A stretch of DNA of 40,744 bases from Thermoleophilia bacterium (GCA_014859345.1 JACUUL010000012.1:1-40744), one strand, 5' to 3'. Shown: positions 8,317 through 19,706, counted from the first letter of the stretch. Made by a program: numbers and translations. The notes: generated by a model not told the origin, from the letters alone.

Positions 8317-9198
8317 TTATCGCGGGCGGGAGAAATCGAGGTTGCCGGGGTAATTGTCGGAGATATGCGGATTCTGGCCGTAATGGTCAGCACCCGGCAA
8401 CGAAGCCAAAAAAGCTTCTTCCACCGACTTTCCCCTGGCGACGCCTTCGTCTATCACATAGTGCGTGAAAACCCCCCGGTTGACCTCGTGAAGCTCGCCG
8501 GAAAGCTGGTTTGCCTGACTGGAAAGCGTAAGCACCCGGTTGGGTCCGGAGATGCCGGGCCGGTCAAAACCGGCGCTGAAGCAACTGTCCACCGTGACCC
8601 ACATGCGCGCCGGGCTGATGCGGGACAGATGCTCTGCCAGGTACCAGTCAAAGAAAAGCCCGATGCCGTTCTTGTAATCGAAGCCCTGGAAATCGAAAGG
8701 GACCATGGCATAACCGTCTGGCAGGCCCGGCACCTTCAGTTCGCCCCTCTCGCCGTTGCGAAGTCCATGACCGCTGTAAAAGAACACTACGTCCGAACTG
8801 GCGTCGATTTCAGGATTTTCGGCCAGCCAGCTCAGGGCATTCCTGATGTTCTCATTGGTGGCCTGCTCGTTCTTGAGCAGGATCACGTTCTGGCGGGGAA
8901 AGCCCAGTTTCTTGGTGAGCAGATCGTACAGCGAGTCGGCGTCGCGGTCGGCGAATTTGATCCTGCCGAGCTCGTTGTTGTCGTAGACGATTCCTATGAT
9001 GACCGCGAACTTCTTGCCGGCGGGCGTATCGTCAACCGCCGCCTCCCGCACGGGCGTCGAGACGCCGCCCACCGCGGAAATCAAAACCGGGCCAAGGGGC
9101 TCGCCGGCCCCGGGGGGGCTGATGCCGGAAAGGCCCATGCTGAGCACCGAAACGGTCACGAAGATCAGGATTGCGGCATTTCGCGAGAAGGAGAGCAT
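8317..9198 (-). CDS. Secreted or membrane-anchored caspase-like (peptidase C14 / metacaspase) protein
   Basis: Signal-like N-terminus MLSFSRNAAILIFVTVSVLSMGLSG; KFAVIIGI; DADSLYDLL; catalytic-type motifs VVFFYSGHG and VDSCFSAG. Start at ATG 9198; the rest of the 679-aa track ORF is antisense to tgt. Confidence 0.85.
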   Translation of the reverse strand: MLSFSRNAAILIFVTVSVLSMGLSGISPPGAGEPLGPVLISAVGGVSTPVREAAVDDTPAGKKFAVIIGIVYDNNELGRIKFADRDADSLYDLLTKKLGFPRQNVILLKNEQATNENIRNALSWLAENPEIDASSDVVFFYSGHGLRNGERGELKVPGLPDGYAMVPFDFQGFDYKNGIGLFFDWYLAEHLSRISPARMWVTVDSCFSAGFDRPGISGPNRVLTLSSQANQLSGELHEVNRGVFTHYVIDEGVARGKSVEEAFLASLPGADHYGQNPHISDNYPGNLDFSRPR

Positions 9199-9276
9199 CT
9201 GGGCGATTGTACCATGCCCGGAGAACGGTTCAATACCTCCAACCCCGATTTTCCAGGCGAAAACCAGGTGATATAA

Positions 9277-10389
<1,113 letters not shown>

Positions 10390-10439
10390 AGCGAATCCTT
10401 AATCAGGAATTTCCGTAACCGAGGAGGAAAGGAGCTGTC

Positions 10440-10832
10440 TTGATCGGATCGTACATGGCTGCACTTACATTTATACTCGCCCAGGTCGAGGACGGCGATG
10501 GCGCAGGCGGCTTCGGTGGTTACTGGCTGTTCATCTACATCGCCCTCTTCATAGGAATTTTCTACTTGTTGCTTATCCGCCCGGGACAGAAGCAACGAAA
10601 GGCGCAACAGCAACTGGTGAGCGCCGTCAAAAAAGGAGATCAGATCATGACGGCGGGGGGAATTTACGGCCTTGTGACCCAGGTCAAGGATGATTTCATC
10701 ATGCTCGAGATCGCGAAAAAGACCGAGATCAAGGTCTCAAAAAGCTCCGTCGCCCAGCGCTTCGGCGCAGCGGGGGCGGAAGAGGCCGAAGCGGGGGAAG
10801 AGCCTGAGCCGCCGGAGGCTTCCGGCTCATGA
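10440..10832 (+). CDS. yajC: Preprotein translocase subunit YajC
   Basis: Single TM segment followed by LLIRPGQKQRKAQQQLVSAVKKGDQIMTAGGIYGLV; position between tgt and secD. Confidence 0.9.
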   Translation: MIGSYMAALTFILAQVEDGDGAGGFGGYWLFIYIALFIGIFYLLLIRPGQKQRKAQQQLVSAVKKGDQIMTAGGIYGLVTQVKDDFIMLEIAKKTEIKVSKSSVAQRFGAAGAEEAEAGEEPEPPEASGS

Positions 10833-10850
10833 GAGCCTGAAATAACCATC

Positions 10851-11558
10851 GTGGAGCTTGACCTAGCCGTCAGCAAGACCGACAAGTTCGGTGTCTCGCC
10901 CGGTGGCGACACCGTCGAGGTCACGGAGCGCCCCAACGGCGGAGTCAGCGTGGTTCTCTCGGACGGCCAGGGATCCGGGCCGCCGGCCAAAGCCATCAGC
11001 ACCTTCGTGGTCTTCAAGGCGGTTTCCCTCATTGCCGACGGCGCGCGCGACGGTGCCGTCGCGCGCGCCGTGCACGATGCCCTCTACGCCCAGCGCCGGG
11101 CCCAGGTTTCCGCCACGCTCACCATTGTCTCGGCCGACACCGACAACGAGGAGCTGGTCATCACCCGCAACTCCAACTGTCCGGTCATCATTATCTCCGG
11201 CACCGGTGAGCTGACCCTGCTGGAGGAGGCGTCACTGCCAATAGGCACGCAACGCATGATACGGCCCCAGGTCGTCCAGTTGCCGCTGAAGTCGCCCCGC
11301 ACCGTTTTGGCGTTTTCGGACGGCATCCTGTCCGCGGGCCGTTCGAGCGGCAATCCGGTGAAGGTAGGCGAACTTGCGGGACTGGCCGCCGGCATGGCCG
11401 GCGAGGAGGCGGCGGCGATCAGCCGCGGGGTGCTCGAATGGGCGGTGGAACGTGATAGCGGCCGTCCCGCCGATGACATCAGCGTGGTGGCGCTCAGGAT
11501 TGTCCGGCGCAAAGGCGATCCGCGCATCAGGGAGATGACAGTGAGGTATCCGATATAG
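10851..11558 (+). CDS. SpoIIE-type PP2C serine/threonine phosphatase
   Basis: VVLSDGQGSGPPAKA, LAFSDGILSAG, ADDISVVALRI match the PP2C/SpoIIE acidic motifs. GTG start at 10851. Confidence 0.8.
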   Translation: MELDLAVSKTDKFGVSPGGDTVEVTERPNGGVSVVLSDGQGSGPPAKAISTFVVFKAVSLIADGARDGAVARAVHDALYAQRRAQVSATLTIVSADTDNEELVITRNSNCPVIIISGTGELTLLEEASLPIGTQRMIRPQVVQLPLKSPRTVLAFSDGILSAGRSSGNPVKVGELAGLAAGMAGEEAAAISRGVLEWAVERDSGRPADDISVVALRIVRRKGDPRIREMTVRYPI

Positions 11559-11638
11559 GGGGTTCTCCCTCCCGGATTCCTGCCGCGCCATCCGGCGGGC
11601 TCATGTCCTCCCGATTGACAGGGTGATCAGTCAAGAAC

Positions 11639-12028
11639 ATGGACACCAAACCAGGAAGCCGGAACAAGGCACCGGAGCCGGGGCCCCGAGGGCTCATAGT
11701 CATCGTCGGCGTCTGCGGGTCTGGCAAGTCGGTGCTGGCCCGGGCGCTCAGGGAGCGGGGCTTCCGGGCCGAGTCGGTCGCCCAGGAGCATTCGCTGGTG
11801 CCGGAGCTGTTTCTGCATCCGAACCCCGATATCGTCATCTACCTCGAAACCAGCGATGACACGGTCGCGGAGCGGAAGCAGACCGCATGGGAACCGCATC
11901 TGCTCTCCCAGCAGCGCCAGCGGCTCGAACATGCCCGGCGGCGGGCGGACATTCACATTGTCACGGACGGCCTGTCGCCGGAAGAGTTGCTTGGAAAAGC
12001 CGAGGCGGCGCTAAGCGCCGGATTTTGA
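11639..12028 (+). CDS. Small P-loop protein (Walker A GVCGSGKS), kinase/NTPase-like
   Basis: LIVIVGVCGSGKSVLARALRERGF; 129 aa in total. Confidence 0.7.
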   Translation: MDTKPGSRNKAPEPGPRGLIVIVGVCGSGKSVLARALRERGFRAESVAQEHSLVPELFLHPNPDIVIYLETSDDTVAERKQTAWEPHLLSQQRQRLEHARRRADIHIVTDGLSPEELLGKAEAALSAGF

Positions 12029-12110
12029 CACCCATTATTTTTTGCCCTATGCTTTCGGTATGGCCCGGATCTCTGCGGGCCTGTAAGCTGTTCTGAACAA
12101 AAAAGCCTTC

Positions 12111-13577
12111 TTGACCGACAAACAAAAAAATCTGGCTATCCTGGGCGCGATGCTGGTCCTCGCGGTGTTTTCCGCAATCATCATATGGCCGCCGCGTGAA
12201 AGGACCAGGCTTGGCCTCGACCTGCAGGGAGGGCTGGAAGTCATCCTCGAGGCTTCCGGCAACGTCACCAGCGAGCAGATGGACCAGGCGGAGCTCGTCG
12301 TCCGTAACCGCGTCGACAGGCTGGGAGTCACCGAGCCCGCCATAAGCCGTCAGGGCGCCAACCAGATCTCGGTGGGGCTGGCTGGCGTAACGGATATCGA
12401 GGAAGCCGCCGGCCTGATCGGCAAGACCGCCCTCCTGGAGTTCAAGAGAGTCGACTTAAGGCTGACCAACGAAGCAATCACCGCGACTCAAAGCGCCACC
12501 CTTACCCAGCCCGACGCGGCCGAACCCGCGGCAACCACAGGCCTTCAGGAATTCGAAGCAAACCTGCCGCCCTCAAAGCAGCTGCTCTTCCAGACAGTGC
12601 GCGATGACAAGGGGGAGATGCTTCGAGACGAAGATACCGGCCAGCCGCTGCGGACGCCGATGGTTGTGGATCGGGAGCCTCTTATGACCGGCGCCGCCTT
12701 GAGCGGCGCCAGCGTCGGCTTTGATCAGTTCAACCGTCCCAAGGTGGACATGTCGTTCAACAGCGAGGGAGCCGAGCTTTTCTCCCAGGTGACAGAGGAA
12801 CTGGCGACGGCGGGCGCGATCACCGGAACCGCGCAGCAGATGGCCATCGTTCTGGATGACGAGGTGCAGTCGGCTCCCACGGTCCAGGAAAAGATAACCG
12901 GCTCTTCGGCCGAAATCACCGGCAACATTCCCAGGAAAGAAGTGGATAACACAGTGCTGGTCCTTCAGACCGGCGCCCTGCCGGTGGAGCTGACTACGGT
13001 GGATAAGAACGAGATCAGCGCCACGCTGGGCTCGGATTCTCTCAGGCAGGGGCTTATAGCCGGCGCGGCCGGCCTGGCCCTGGTGATGATTTTCATGGTC
13101 GCCTATTACCGCTTTTTGGGAGTGGTGGCCGTCATCGCGCTGGCCTTTTACGGGCTGCTCTTTTACGCGGCCCTGGTAAATCCCTGGTACCCGGCCACGC
13201 TGACCCTGCCCGGCATCGCCGGCATGATGCTCACCGTGGGCGTCGCCGCCGACGCCAACGTGGTCATCTTCGAGCGCATCAAGGAAGAGGTCAGGAAGGG
13301 CAAGACCATCCGCTCCGCCGTCAGCTCGGGATATTCCAAGGGATTCAGGACCATCCTGGACGCCAACACGATCACCATCATCACAGCCATCATTATCTTC
13401 TATGTGGCTACCGCGGGCGTGAAGGGCTTTGCGCTGACGCTGATGATTGGTGTAATCATCAGCATGTTCACCGCGGTTCTGGCAACCCGGGCGATGCTTT
13501 CCCTGCTCGCCAACTGGCGGATATTCAACAGCCCTGCGCTTATGGGCATCAGGTCGGGCAAGGCGGAAGAAAAATGA
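12111..13577 (+). CDS. secD: Protein translocase subunit SecD
   Basis: GLDLQGGLEVILEA, VVRNRVDRLGVTEPAISRQG, VAADANVVIFERIKEE. TTG start. Confidence 0.95.
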   Translation: MTDKQKNLAILGAMLVLAVFSAIIIWPPRERTRLGLDLQGGLEVILEASGNVTSEQMDQAELVVRNRVDRLGVTEPAISRQGANQISVGLAGVTDIEEAAGLIGKTALLEFKRVDLRLTNEAITATQSATLTQPDAAEPAATTGLQEFEANLPPSKQLLFQTVRDDKGEMLRDEDTGQPLRTPMVVDREPLMTGAALSGASVGFDQFNRPKVDMSFNSEGAELFSQVTEELATAGAITGTAQQMAIVLDDEVQSAPTVQEKITGSSAEITGNIPRKEVDNTVLVLQTGALPVELTTVDKNEISATLGSDSLRQGLIAGAAGLALVMIFMVAYYRFLGVVAVIALAFYGLLFYAALVNPWYPATLTLPGIAGMMLTVGVAADANVVIFERIKEEVRKGKTIRSAVSSGYSKGFRTILDANTITIITAIIIFYVATAGVKGFALTLMIGVIISMFTAVLATRAMLSLLANWRIFNSPALMGIRSGKAEEK

Positions 13578-14470
13578 TGCTGCCTAACTTCGACTTCATG
13601 GGCAAGAAAAAGCTGTGGTTTGCCGTCACGGCTGTGGTTTTCCTGATAAGCGTGGGCAGCCTGTCGATAAGGGGACTGAACCTGGGCATCGATTTTACCA
13701 GCGGCAACCGCCTGGTCGTCAGCTTCGGCCAGGAGGCCACGGTGGATGAGATGCGCGAAATCATTGGCGGCCTCGGTTATGGCGAACCCGTGGTGCAGAC
13801 CATTGGCGAGGGACGATATCAGGTGACGTTGCCGACCCTCACGGCCGAGGAAGAGGCCGGTGTCGTCTCGGCGCTGGATGAACGGTTCGGGGTTCAGGAA
13901 GTGTCATGGAAGAGCGTAGGCCCGACCTTCGGCCGCCAGGTGGTCAACGCCATGGTCCAGGCAGTGATCGCGGCCTGGGTGCTGCTGATAATCTACGCTA
14001 CCGTGCGCTTCGAGTACAAGATGGCGGTGGCGATCCTGGCGGCGGTGGTGCATGACCTGATCCTGACGGGAGGCATCTACTCCCTGGTCGGGCGCGAAGT
14101 CACTACCGCTACCGTGGCCGCAATTCTGACGATCATGGGTTTCTCGCTTTACGACACGGTGATCGTCTTCGACAGGGTCCGTGAGAACGCTCCCAAGGCC
14201 AAACGGGGCACATATGGCGAGATGGTCAACCAGTCGATCCGGGAGGTCCTGGCCCGCTCGATTATCACCACCGTCATCGTGCTCATGCCGGTCCTGAGCC
14301 TCCTTTTCTTTGGGGGCGAGACGCTCAAGGACTTCGCCTTCGCGCTGACCATCGGCATCGCCTCCGGCACTTACTCCTCGCTGTTCGTGGCCTCCCCGCT
14401 CCTTGCCCTGTGGAAGGAGCGCGAAAGACGCTACCGGGCCAGCTCCCGGCCGGCCCGGGCCAAGGCGTAA
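13574..14470 (+). CDS. secF: Protein translocase subunit SecF
   Basis: GIDFTSGNRLVVSF, GFSLYDTVIVFDRVREN, IGIASGTYSSLFVASPLL; overlaps the secD stop. Confidence 0.95.
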   Translation: MMLPNFDFMGKKKLWFAVTAVVFLISVGSLSIRGLNLGIDFTSGNRLVVSFGQEATVDEMREIIGGLGYGEPVVQTIGEGRYQVTLPTLTAEEEAGVVSALDERFGVQEVSWKSVGPTFGRQVVNAMVQAVIAAWVLLIIYATVRFEYKMAVAILAAVVHDLILTGGIYSLVGREVTTATVAAILTIMGFSLYDTVIVFDRVRENAPKAKRGTYGEMVNQSIREVLARSIITTVIVLMPVLSLLFFGGETLKDFAFALTIGIASGTYSSLFVASPLLALWKERERRYRASSRPARAKA

Positions 14471-14502
14471 AACCCGGTCGTTTTCGGGTCAGGTTCACGG
14501 AC

Positions 14503-15168
14503 ATGAAAAGAATCCCGGAACCCGAACTGATGGAGGAAGAAGAACAGGTACGCGCTTATGCCCGCGCTGACTTCGACGAACCCCATGGCCGATTCATCAA
14601 GCTGCTCGAGGAGGCCTTCTCCACGGACGAGATAAGGGGTTGCGTGCTCGATCTCGGTTGCGGTCCCGGCGACATTTCCCTAAGGATAGCCAGGGCCTAT
14701 CCGCGCTGCACGGTTCTGGGCATAGACGGCTCCGAGGCGATGATCAGCCTGGGCCGGGAGATTATCTCCCGTTCGGGCGAGGCCGGCCGCGTTGAGCTGA
14801 GGCGGCTGCGGCTGCCCGTGGACAAACCCTCCGGGCGAGATTACGGAGCTATCGTCAGCAACAGCCTGCTTCATCACCTGCGGGAACCCGAGGTCCTTTG
14901 GCATACGATCAGGGAATGCGGCTCTCGGGGAACACCCGTTTTCGTAATGGATCTCATGAGGCCGGCCAGCGTCTCGCAGGCCGAGAGGATGGTCGAAGAT
15001 TATACTGCGGGCGAACCCGAAGTCCTGATACGGGATTTCCGCGCCTCGCTCCTGGCTGCGTATGACCTCGGTGAGGTGAGAGAGCAGCTGGCAAAAGCAG
15101 GGCTGGACGCCCTCCCGGTAAAAGAGGTGAGTGACCGGCACCTGCTGGTAGCCGGCCGGCTGCCTTAG
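14503..15168 (+). CDS. Class I SAM-dependent methyltransferase
   Basis: VLDLGCGPGDISLRIARAYPRCTVLGIDGSEAMI and SNSLLHHL; ATG at 14503 in frame within the longer track ORF. Confidence 0.85.
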   Translation: MKRIPEPELMEEEEQVRAYARADFDEPHGRFIKLLEEAFSTDEIRGCVLDLGCGPGDISLRIARAYPRCTVLGIDGSEAMISLGREIISRSGEAGRVELRRLRLPVDKPSGRDYGAIVSNSLLHHLREPEVLWHTIRECGSRGTPVFVMDLMRPASVSQAERMVEDYTAGEPEVLIRDFRASLLAAYDLGEVREQLAKAGLDALPVKEVSDRHLLVAGRLP

Positions 15169-15436
15169 CTCTCTCTTCCCTGTCTCTTTTATTTTCCGGC
15201 ATGTAGTTCAATTCCCCTTCTCGCCGGGTAAGTAGATATTATCTTTTCAGCGCGTAGTGCCGATTAACAAGGCGTCCCGAAGGGCAGCGTCCCGATGCCG
15301 GCCGGGCGGCAGGATGGAGATGGCCGTTCTCAAGGGGCCAGGACCTGGGGAACTGCTTCTCAAGCAACGGGATTTTGGATGCTGGCGCGTCCTGGAAACA
15401 TCCGTATGACAGACCGACACCAGGGAGGCGATCCTG

Positions 15437-15895
15437 ATGACCAACCTCTTCGAACGCAGTTTTCTGATAGCTCTGGGCGCGGCGGCGCTGACCAGGGAGA
15501 TGGCGGCTGATATCGTCGACGAGCTGGCAAACAAGGGAGACGTGGCCAGCGCCGAAGGCAGGAAAATGGTAGAGGATACCATCGAGCAGGCAAAAGTGGA
15601 GGCCCGGGGGATGAAAACCAGATTTGACGAGGGTTTGAAACGCAGCTTCACGGATATGGGCCTGGCCACTTCCGACCAGATAGAGGAGCTGACCCTGAAG
15701 TTGGCCCAGATAGAGCACCGTCTCTCACTGCTGGAAGCAAGCGCACCGACAGCAGCCCCCGGGATTGAGCCGGTCGTCACGGCCGAGGAGATGCCGAGCG
15801 GCGAGATGCCTGAGGAAGTGTCGGAGGAACACCATCGCCGCCGTGAGGAAAGGGCCGAGGCTGAGGGTTTGAATCCGCATCTTGACCTCCCCTGA
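15437..15895 (+). CDS. Phasin-family / PHA granule-associated-like coiled-coil protein
   Basis: FLIALGAAALTREMAADIVDELANKGDVASAEGRKMVEDTIEQAK plus predicted helices; lies immediately upstream of the AarF/UbiB kinase. Confidence 0.65.
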   Translation: MTNLFERSFLIALGAAALTREMAADIVDELANKGDVASAEGRKMVEDTIEQAKVEARGMKTRFDEGLKRSFTDMGLATSDQIEELTLKLAQIEHRLSLLEASAPTAAPGIEPVVTAEEMPSGEMPEEVSEEHHRRREERAEAEGLNPHLDLP

Positions 15896-15935
15896 AACTT
15901 CCGCCACCGGCCCGTAACAAGCTGCCCGTAACGGT

Positions 15936-17612
15936 TTGAGTCGAAAAGAGGCCTGGAGGATGAGGCTCACTTCAATCAAAAACATCGAACGGATGCGGGA
16001 CATAGCCGAGGCCGCCACCCGCCATGGGTTCGGTTATTTCTTCGAGCGCCACAGCTTGCGCAACCTGCTTCCCCGCCGCAAAATGAAGCCGCGCCCCATG
16101 GGCAGCCGGGGCGAGCACATCAGGGAGATGCTGGAGGAGCTCGGTCCCACTTTCATCAAGTTCGGCCAGCTGATGAGCACCCGGCCCGACGTGGTGCCGC
16201 CCGACATCCTCATAGAACTCAGGAAGCTCCAGGACCAGGTCAGGGGTTTCCCCATCGAGGTGGTTTACGAGATGGTCGAGCAGGAGCTCAACCTCTCGGT
16301 GGAGCGCCTGTTCCTGGAGTTTGAGGAGAAGCCTGTGGCGGCTGCCTCCATCGGCCAGGTGCACCGGGCGGTATTGCCCAATAAAGACCGGGTGATTGTC
16401 AAGGTGCAGCGGCCGGAAGCGGAGGCGCAGATCCGCGCCGACATCGATCTTCTTTACCAGTTCGCCGAGCTGCTCTCGAATTACTGGAAGGACATCTTCG
16501 TGGATCCGGTGGGGCTGGTGGACCAGTTCGCCAGGAGCATCCGGGCGGAACTCGACTACCGCGCTGAAGGCCGCAACGCCGAGCGATTCCAGAATAATTT
16601 CGCGGACGACCCATCGGTGCGCATACCAAAAGTTTACTGGCAGTATACAACCGGCCGCGTGCTCACGCTTGAGGAGATGCCGGGGATCCAGCTGGTCGAC
16701 CTGAATCTTGACAGCATGGACATGTTCGAGCGCAAAGCTCTGGCTGGCCTCATCGCCGAAACATGGCTCAAGCAGATATACATCCACGGCTTCTTCCATG
16801 GCGATCCGCATCCCGCCAATATACTGGTCGACATCGATGGCTCCATCTCGCTCATAGACTTCGGAATCACCGGAAGATTGTCTGAAAAGGATCGCCAGAA
16901 CATTATCAGCCTGCTGCTGGACGTGACCAACGGAAAGCTGGAGCGTCTGCCGAAGCTGATAGAAGACCTGGGGGTGAAGTTCGCCCGGGAGAAGGAAGCA
17001 GAGTTCGTGGTGGAAGCCCGCGACCTATACGCCAAATACTACGGGATCTCGCTGGAAAGTCTGGATCCCGTGACCGCGTTCAGGGATATCTTCGGGGCGG
17101 TCTACCGGTTGAAGATCAAGCTGCCCAGCCGTTTTTTGCTGCTGGAGAAGACGGCCGCCACGCTGGAAGGCATCGGTTCGCAGCTCTACCCGGCATTCAA
17201 TGTCTTCGAGTTTGCCCGGCCCCATGTCCGGGAGTTTGTGAGGAGCCGCTACCGCCCGGATGTGCTTCTGCGGGAGGGCGCTTCTGAAACGATGGGCTTC
17301 CTGACAATGATCAGGGAGTTCCCGAGGCAGGTCTCAGATGCCATGGAGCAGGTGCGAAGGGGAGAGGTGAGCGTCAATTTTATTCATCGCAACCTTGAGG
17401 ATGTGATGCATCGCATCACCGTGCTCACCAACCGGATGGTGATGGCGATCGTTTACGCCGCCATAATCCTGGGTTCTTCGATAATTGGCGTAGCAACCGA
17501 AGGCGGCCCCCGCTTTCTGGGAATATCGCTGTTCGCTTTGCTGGGTTTCGTCGGCGCCGGGTTCCTGGGGCTGGCGCTGGTGGTGGGAATCATCCGTTCC
17601 GGGCGCCACTGA
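15936..17612 (+). CDS. AarF/ABC1/UbiB family kinase-like protein
   Basis: LGPTFIKFGQLMSTRPDVVP, PVAAASIGQVHRAVL, GFFHGDPHPANILVD, SLIDFGITGRL, plus C-terminal TM helices. ATG at 15960 is an alternative start. Confidence 0.92.
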   Translation: MSRKEAWRMRLTSIKNIERMRDIAEAATRHGFGYFFERHSLRNLLPRRKMKPRPMGSRGEHIREMLEELGPTFIKFGQLMSTRPDVVPPDILIELRKLQDQVRGFPIEVVYEMVEQELNLSVERLFLEFEEKPVAAASIGQVHRAVLPNKDRVIVKVQRPEAEAQIRADIDLLYQFAELLSNYWKDIFVDPVGLVDQFARSIRAELDYRAEGRNAERFQNNFADDPSVRIPKVYWQYTTGRVLTLEEMPGIQLVDLNLDSMDMFERKALAGLIAETWLKQIYIHGFFHGDPHPANILVDIDGSISLIDFGITGRLSEKDRQNIISLLLDVTNGKLERLPKLIEDLGVKFAREKEAEFVVEARDLYAKYYGISLESLDPVTAFRDIFGAVYRLKIKLPSRFLLLEKTAATLEGIGSQLYPAFNVFEFARPHVREFVRSRYRPDVLLREGASETMGFLTMIREFPRQVSDAMEQVRRGEVSVNFIHRNLEDVMHRITVLTNRMVMAIVYAAIILGSSIIGVATEGGPRFLGISLFALLGFVGAGFLGLALVVGIIRSGRH

Positions 17613-17676
17613 TTCGTTCCTTGGCGCGGCCTTGATCACAATTCCTCGCTCTTCGTTGAATAACGCCCAACGTTGT

Positions 17677-17682
17677 TATAAT
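17677..17682 (+). promoter_or_regulatory. -10 box TATAAT upstream of the diguanylate cyclase gene (weak -35)
   Basis: Perfect TATAAT 41 nt upstream of the ATG at 17723. Confidence 0.4.
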
Positions 17683-17722
17683 TGAGCTCTGTCATGTCGC
17701 CCAACTTGCGTTCCCTGTTTAC

Positions 17723-19690
17723 ATGAAGCTTCAATACAAACTCTACCTGTTCTTCACGGCGGTTGTGCTCGTGCCTCTTGTGGTGGCGACCGTCACCGCC
17801 AGCCTGATCCTGGAGCGATCCAGCCGGGAAAGCTATGAAAACCGCATAAGCAGCGCCATGGCGGCAGCTCTGGCGGTGGTGGAATCGGATGCCCGGAAAC
17901 TGAGCGGCGATTTTAGCGCTGCGATCGAGACGACCGATCTTGCCGCGGTTGCCACGGGAAGCGCTTCCGAGCAGCAGGCAATTCTGAATTCAATCATGTC
18001 GCGTTCCGGAGCCAGCGGGGTCGTCATCGTCGATTCGGCCGGAAATGCCGTAACCGGGGCAGGCTCCGGGTCCGCCGGGGAGCCTGCCCTTCCACACATT
18101 GCCTCGACTGTCACCCTTGGTCCTGCCGAGGCCCGCTGGCAAATCAGGGCATTTCGCACGTTCGATGCGGACGCCCTGTCCAACATCTTTTCCTCCCAGG
18201 AGCTCGAGTGGGGAATCCTCCGGGATGGCAGGGCCCAGGTCGGATCATTGGAAGCGGGCATGGAGCCTGCCCCTCTCGCGGGCATGGACGGCGCCGCCGG
18301 TGACAGATACTTCCGGGCCCGTATCGATGGCAGGGATTACCTTTCTTCATCGATAAGGCTGCCGGCCGCGATCACCAGCCAGGAAGCCGTTCTGTTTACA
18401 GGGATATCCACGGATGTGGTCAGCGCGGCATCCATAAGAGTCCTGATGATGGGCGCCGTATTCGCGTTGCTGGTAGTTGCCGCGGCGGGATCCCTGGGAT
18501 TCCTCATGGCCCGGAACATCACAGGCTCTCTCAGGGAGCTGAACGCGGCTATTGCCGCCGGCATCCAGGGCGACCTTGAGCGCCGGGTTGAGGTCAGATC
18601 CGGGGATGAGATAGGCAGCCTGGCCGGCTCCTTCAACAAGATGCAGGACAGCATCGTCAGATACATCGCTGACATTGAAGAATCCCGCGGGCAGCTTCTG
18701 CTGGCGCTGTCCTACGCGGGTGACATCCTGGGCTCGACGGCCGACCGGAAGCGCCTGCTCGAAGTTACGGCGAACGCCGCCATGCTGGCTACCGGCGCCA
18801 AAGGCGTCTGGGTGGAGTCGTTTGCTCCGGGATGGCCGGAAGAGGGCCGGGCCCAGCCGGATCCATCATGGCCGGCTGGCCGGCCACCGTCGGCAGGCAT
18901 GGCTCAGGAGAACGTCACGATGGGCGTACCCGAGGATTTCTTTTCGGGCGCCACCGGTGAGGCGGCCCACATGTTGGCGCTCGACATGGCAATAAGCGGC
19001 GGCGCCAGGAAAGTCAGACGGCTGGAAAATGGTCTGGAAATGAGCGCGTACCCCATGTTAAAGGACAACCAGATACATGGAGCCCTGGTAGCGGTCGCCA
19101 CTGGCCCTCTTGAAGAAAGCCGCCAGAGGATCCTCACCTCTTTGACAATCCAGGCCGCCAGCGCTTTGGAAAACCTGATCATTGGAGATCTGCAGAGGCA
19201 CCTGGCCATCACCGATCCCATGACCGGACTTTACAATTTCCGATACCTCATAGACTCGCTCGGCAATGAGTTGGAGAGGAGCCGCCGTTACGAACATCCG
19301 GCCGTATTGGCCATCATCGATCTCGATGACTTCAAGCTTGTCAATGACAAATATGGCCATCCGGCCGGCGATGAGCTGTTGAAGGCTGTTGCTGAGATCC
19401 TGAAGGCGAATATCCGCCGCGCGGATATCGTGGCCAGATACGGGGGCGAAGAATTTGCCGTGGTCATGCCAGAAACTAACAAAGAGGCGGCGCTGGGCGT
19501 CATGGAGAAGCTCAAGCGGGTGATAGCCGGCATCAAACTCGAGAATTACCCTGAGGTGCGCGTTACCGCGAGCATAGGCGTCGCCGGTTTTCCCGATGAC
19601 GCGGATAATCATACCGATCTGCTGGCGCGCGCCGACGAAGCGCTCTATCTATCCAAGAAGGCAGGTAAGAACCGGGTTACTGGCGCTTAG
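17723..19690 (+). CDS. Membrane diguanylate cyclase (sensor region, HAMP, GAF-like, GGDEF)
   Basis: N-terminal TM; HAMP-like GSLRELNAAIAAGIQGDLERRVEVRSGDEIGSLAGSFNKMQ; DPMTGLYNFRYL; RYGGEEFAVVMPE. An RRAD I-site lies five residues before GGEEF. Confidence 0.93.
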   Translation: MKLQYKLYLFFTAVVLVPLVVATVTASLILERSSRESYENRISSAMAAALAVVESDARKLSGDFSAAIETTDLAAVATGSASEQQAILNSIMSRSGASGVVIVDSAGNAVTGAGSGSAGEPALPHIASTVTLGPAEARWQIRAFRTFDADALSNIFSSQELEWGILRDGRAQVGSLEAGMEPAPLAGMDGAAGDRYFRARIDGRDYLSSSIRLPAAITSQEAVLFTGISTDVVSAASIRVLMMGAVFALLVVAAAGSLGFLMARNITGSLRELNAAIAAGIQGDLERRVEVRSGDEIGSLAGSFNKMQDSIVRYIADIEESRGQLLLALSYAGDILGSTADRKRLLEVTANAAMLATGAKGVWVESFAPGWPEEGRAQPDPSWPAGRPPSAGMAQENVTMGVPEDFFSGATGEAAHMLALDMAISGGARKVRRLENGLEMSAYPMLKDNQIHGALVAVATGPLEESRQRILTSLTIQAASALENLIIGDLQRHLAITDPMTGLYNFRYLIDSLGNELERSRRYEHPAVLAIIDLDDFKLVNDKYGHPAGDELLKAVAEILKANIRRADIVARYGGEEFAVVMPETNKEAALGVMEKLKRVIAGIKLENYPEVRVTASIGVAGFPDDADNHTDLLARADEALYLSKKAGKNRVTGA

Positions 19691-19706
19691 GCTGGCCGCC
19701 CGCCAG

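Noticed and set aside
15169-15436. Possible riboswitch in the ~270-nt region before the phasin-like gene
   Set aside because: Repeated gcgtcccga and GC-rich stems are visible, but no recognised aptamer core or convincing expression platform.
15972-16811. 279-aa minus-strand ORF
   Set aside because: Antisense shadow of the AarF/UbiB gene.
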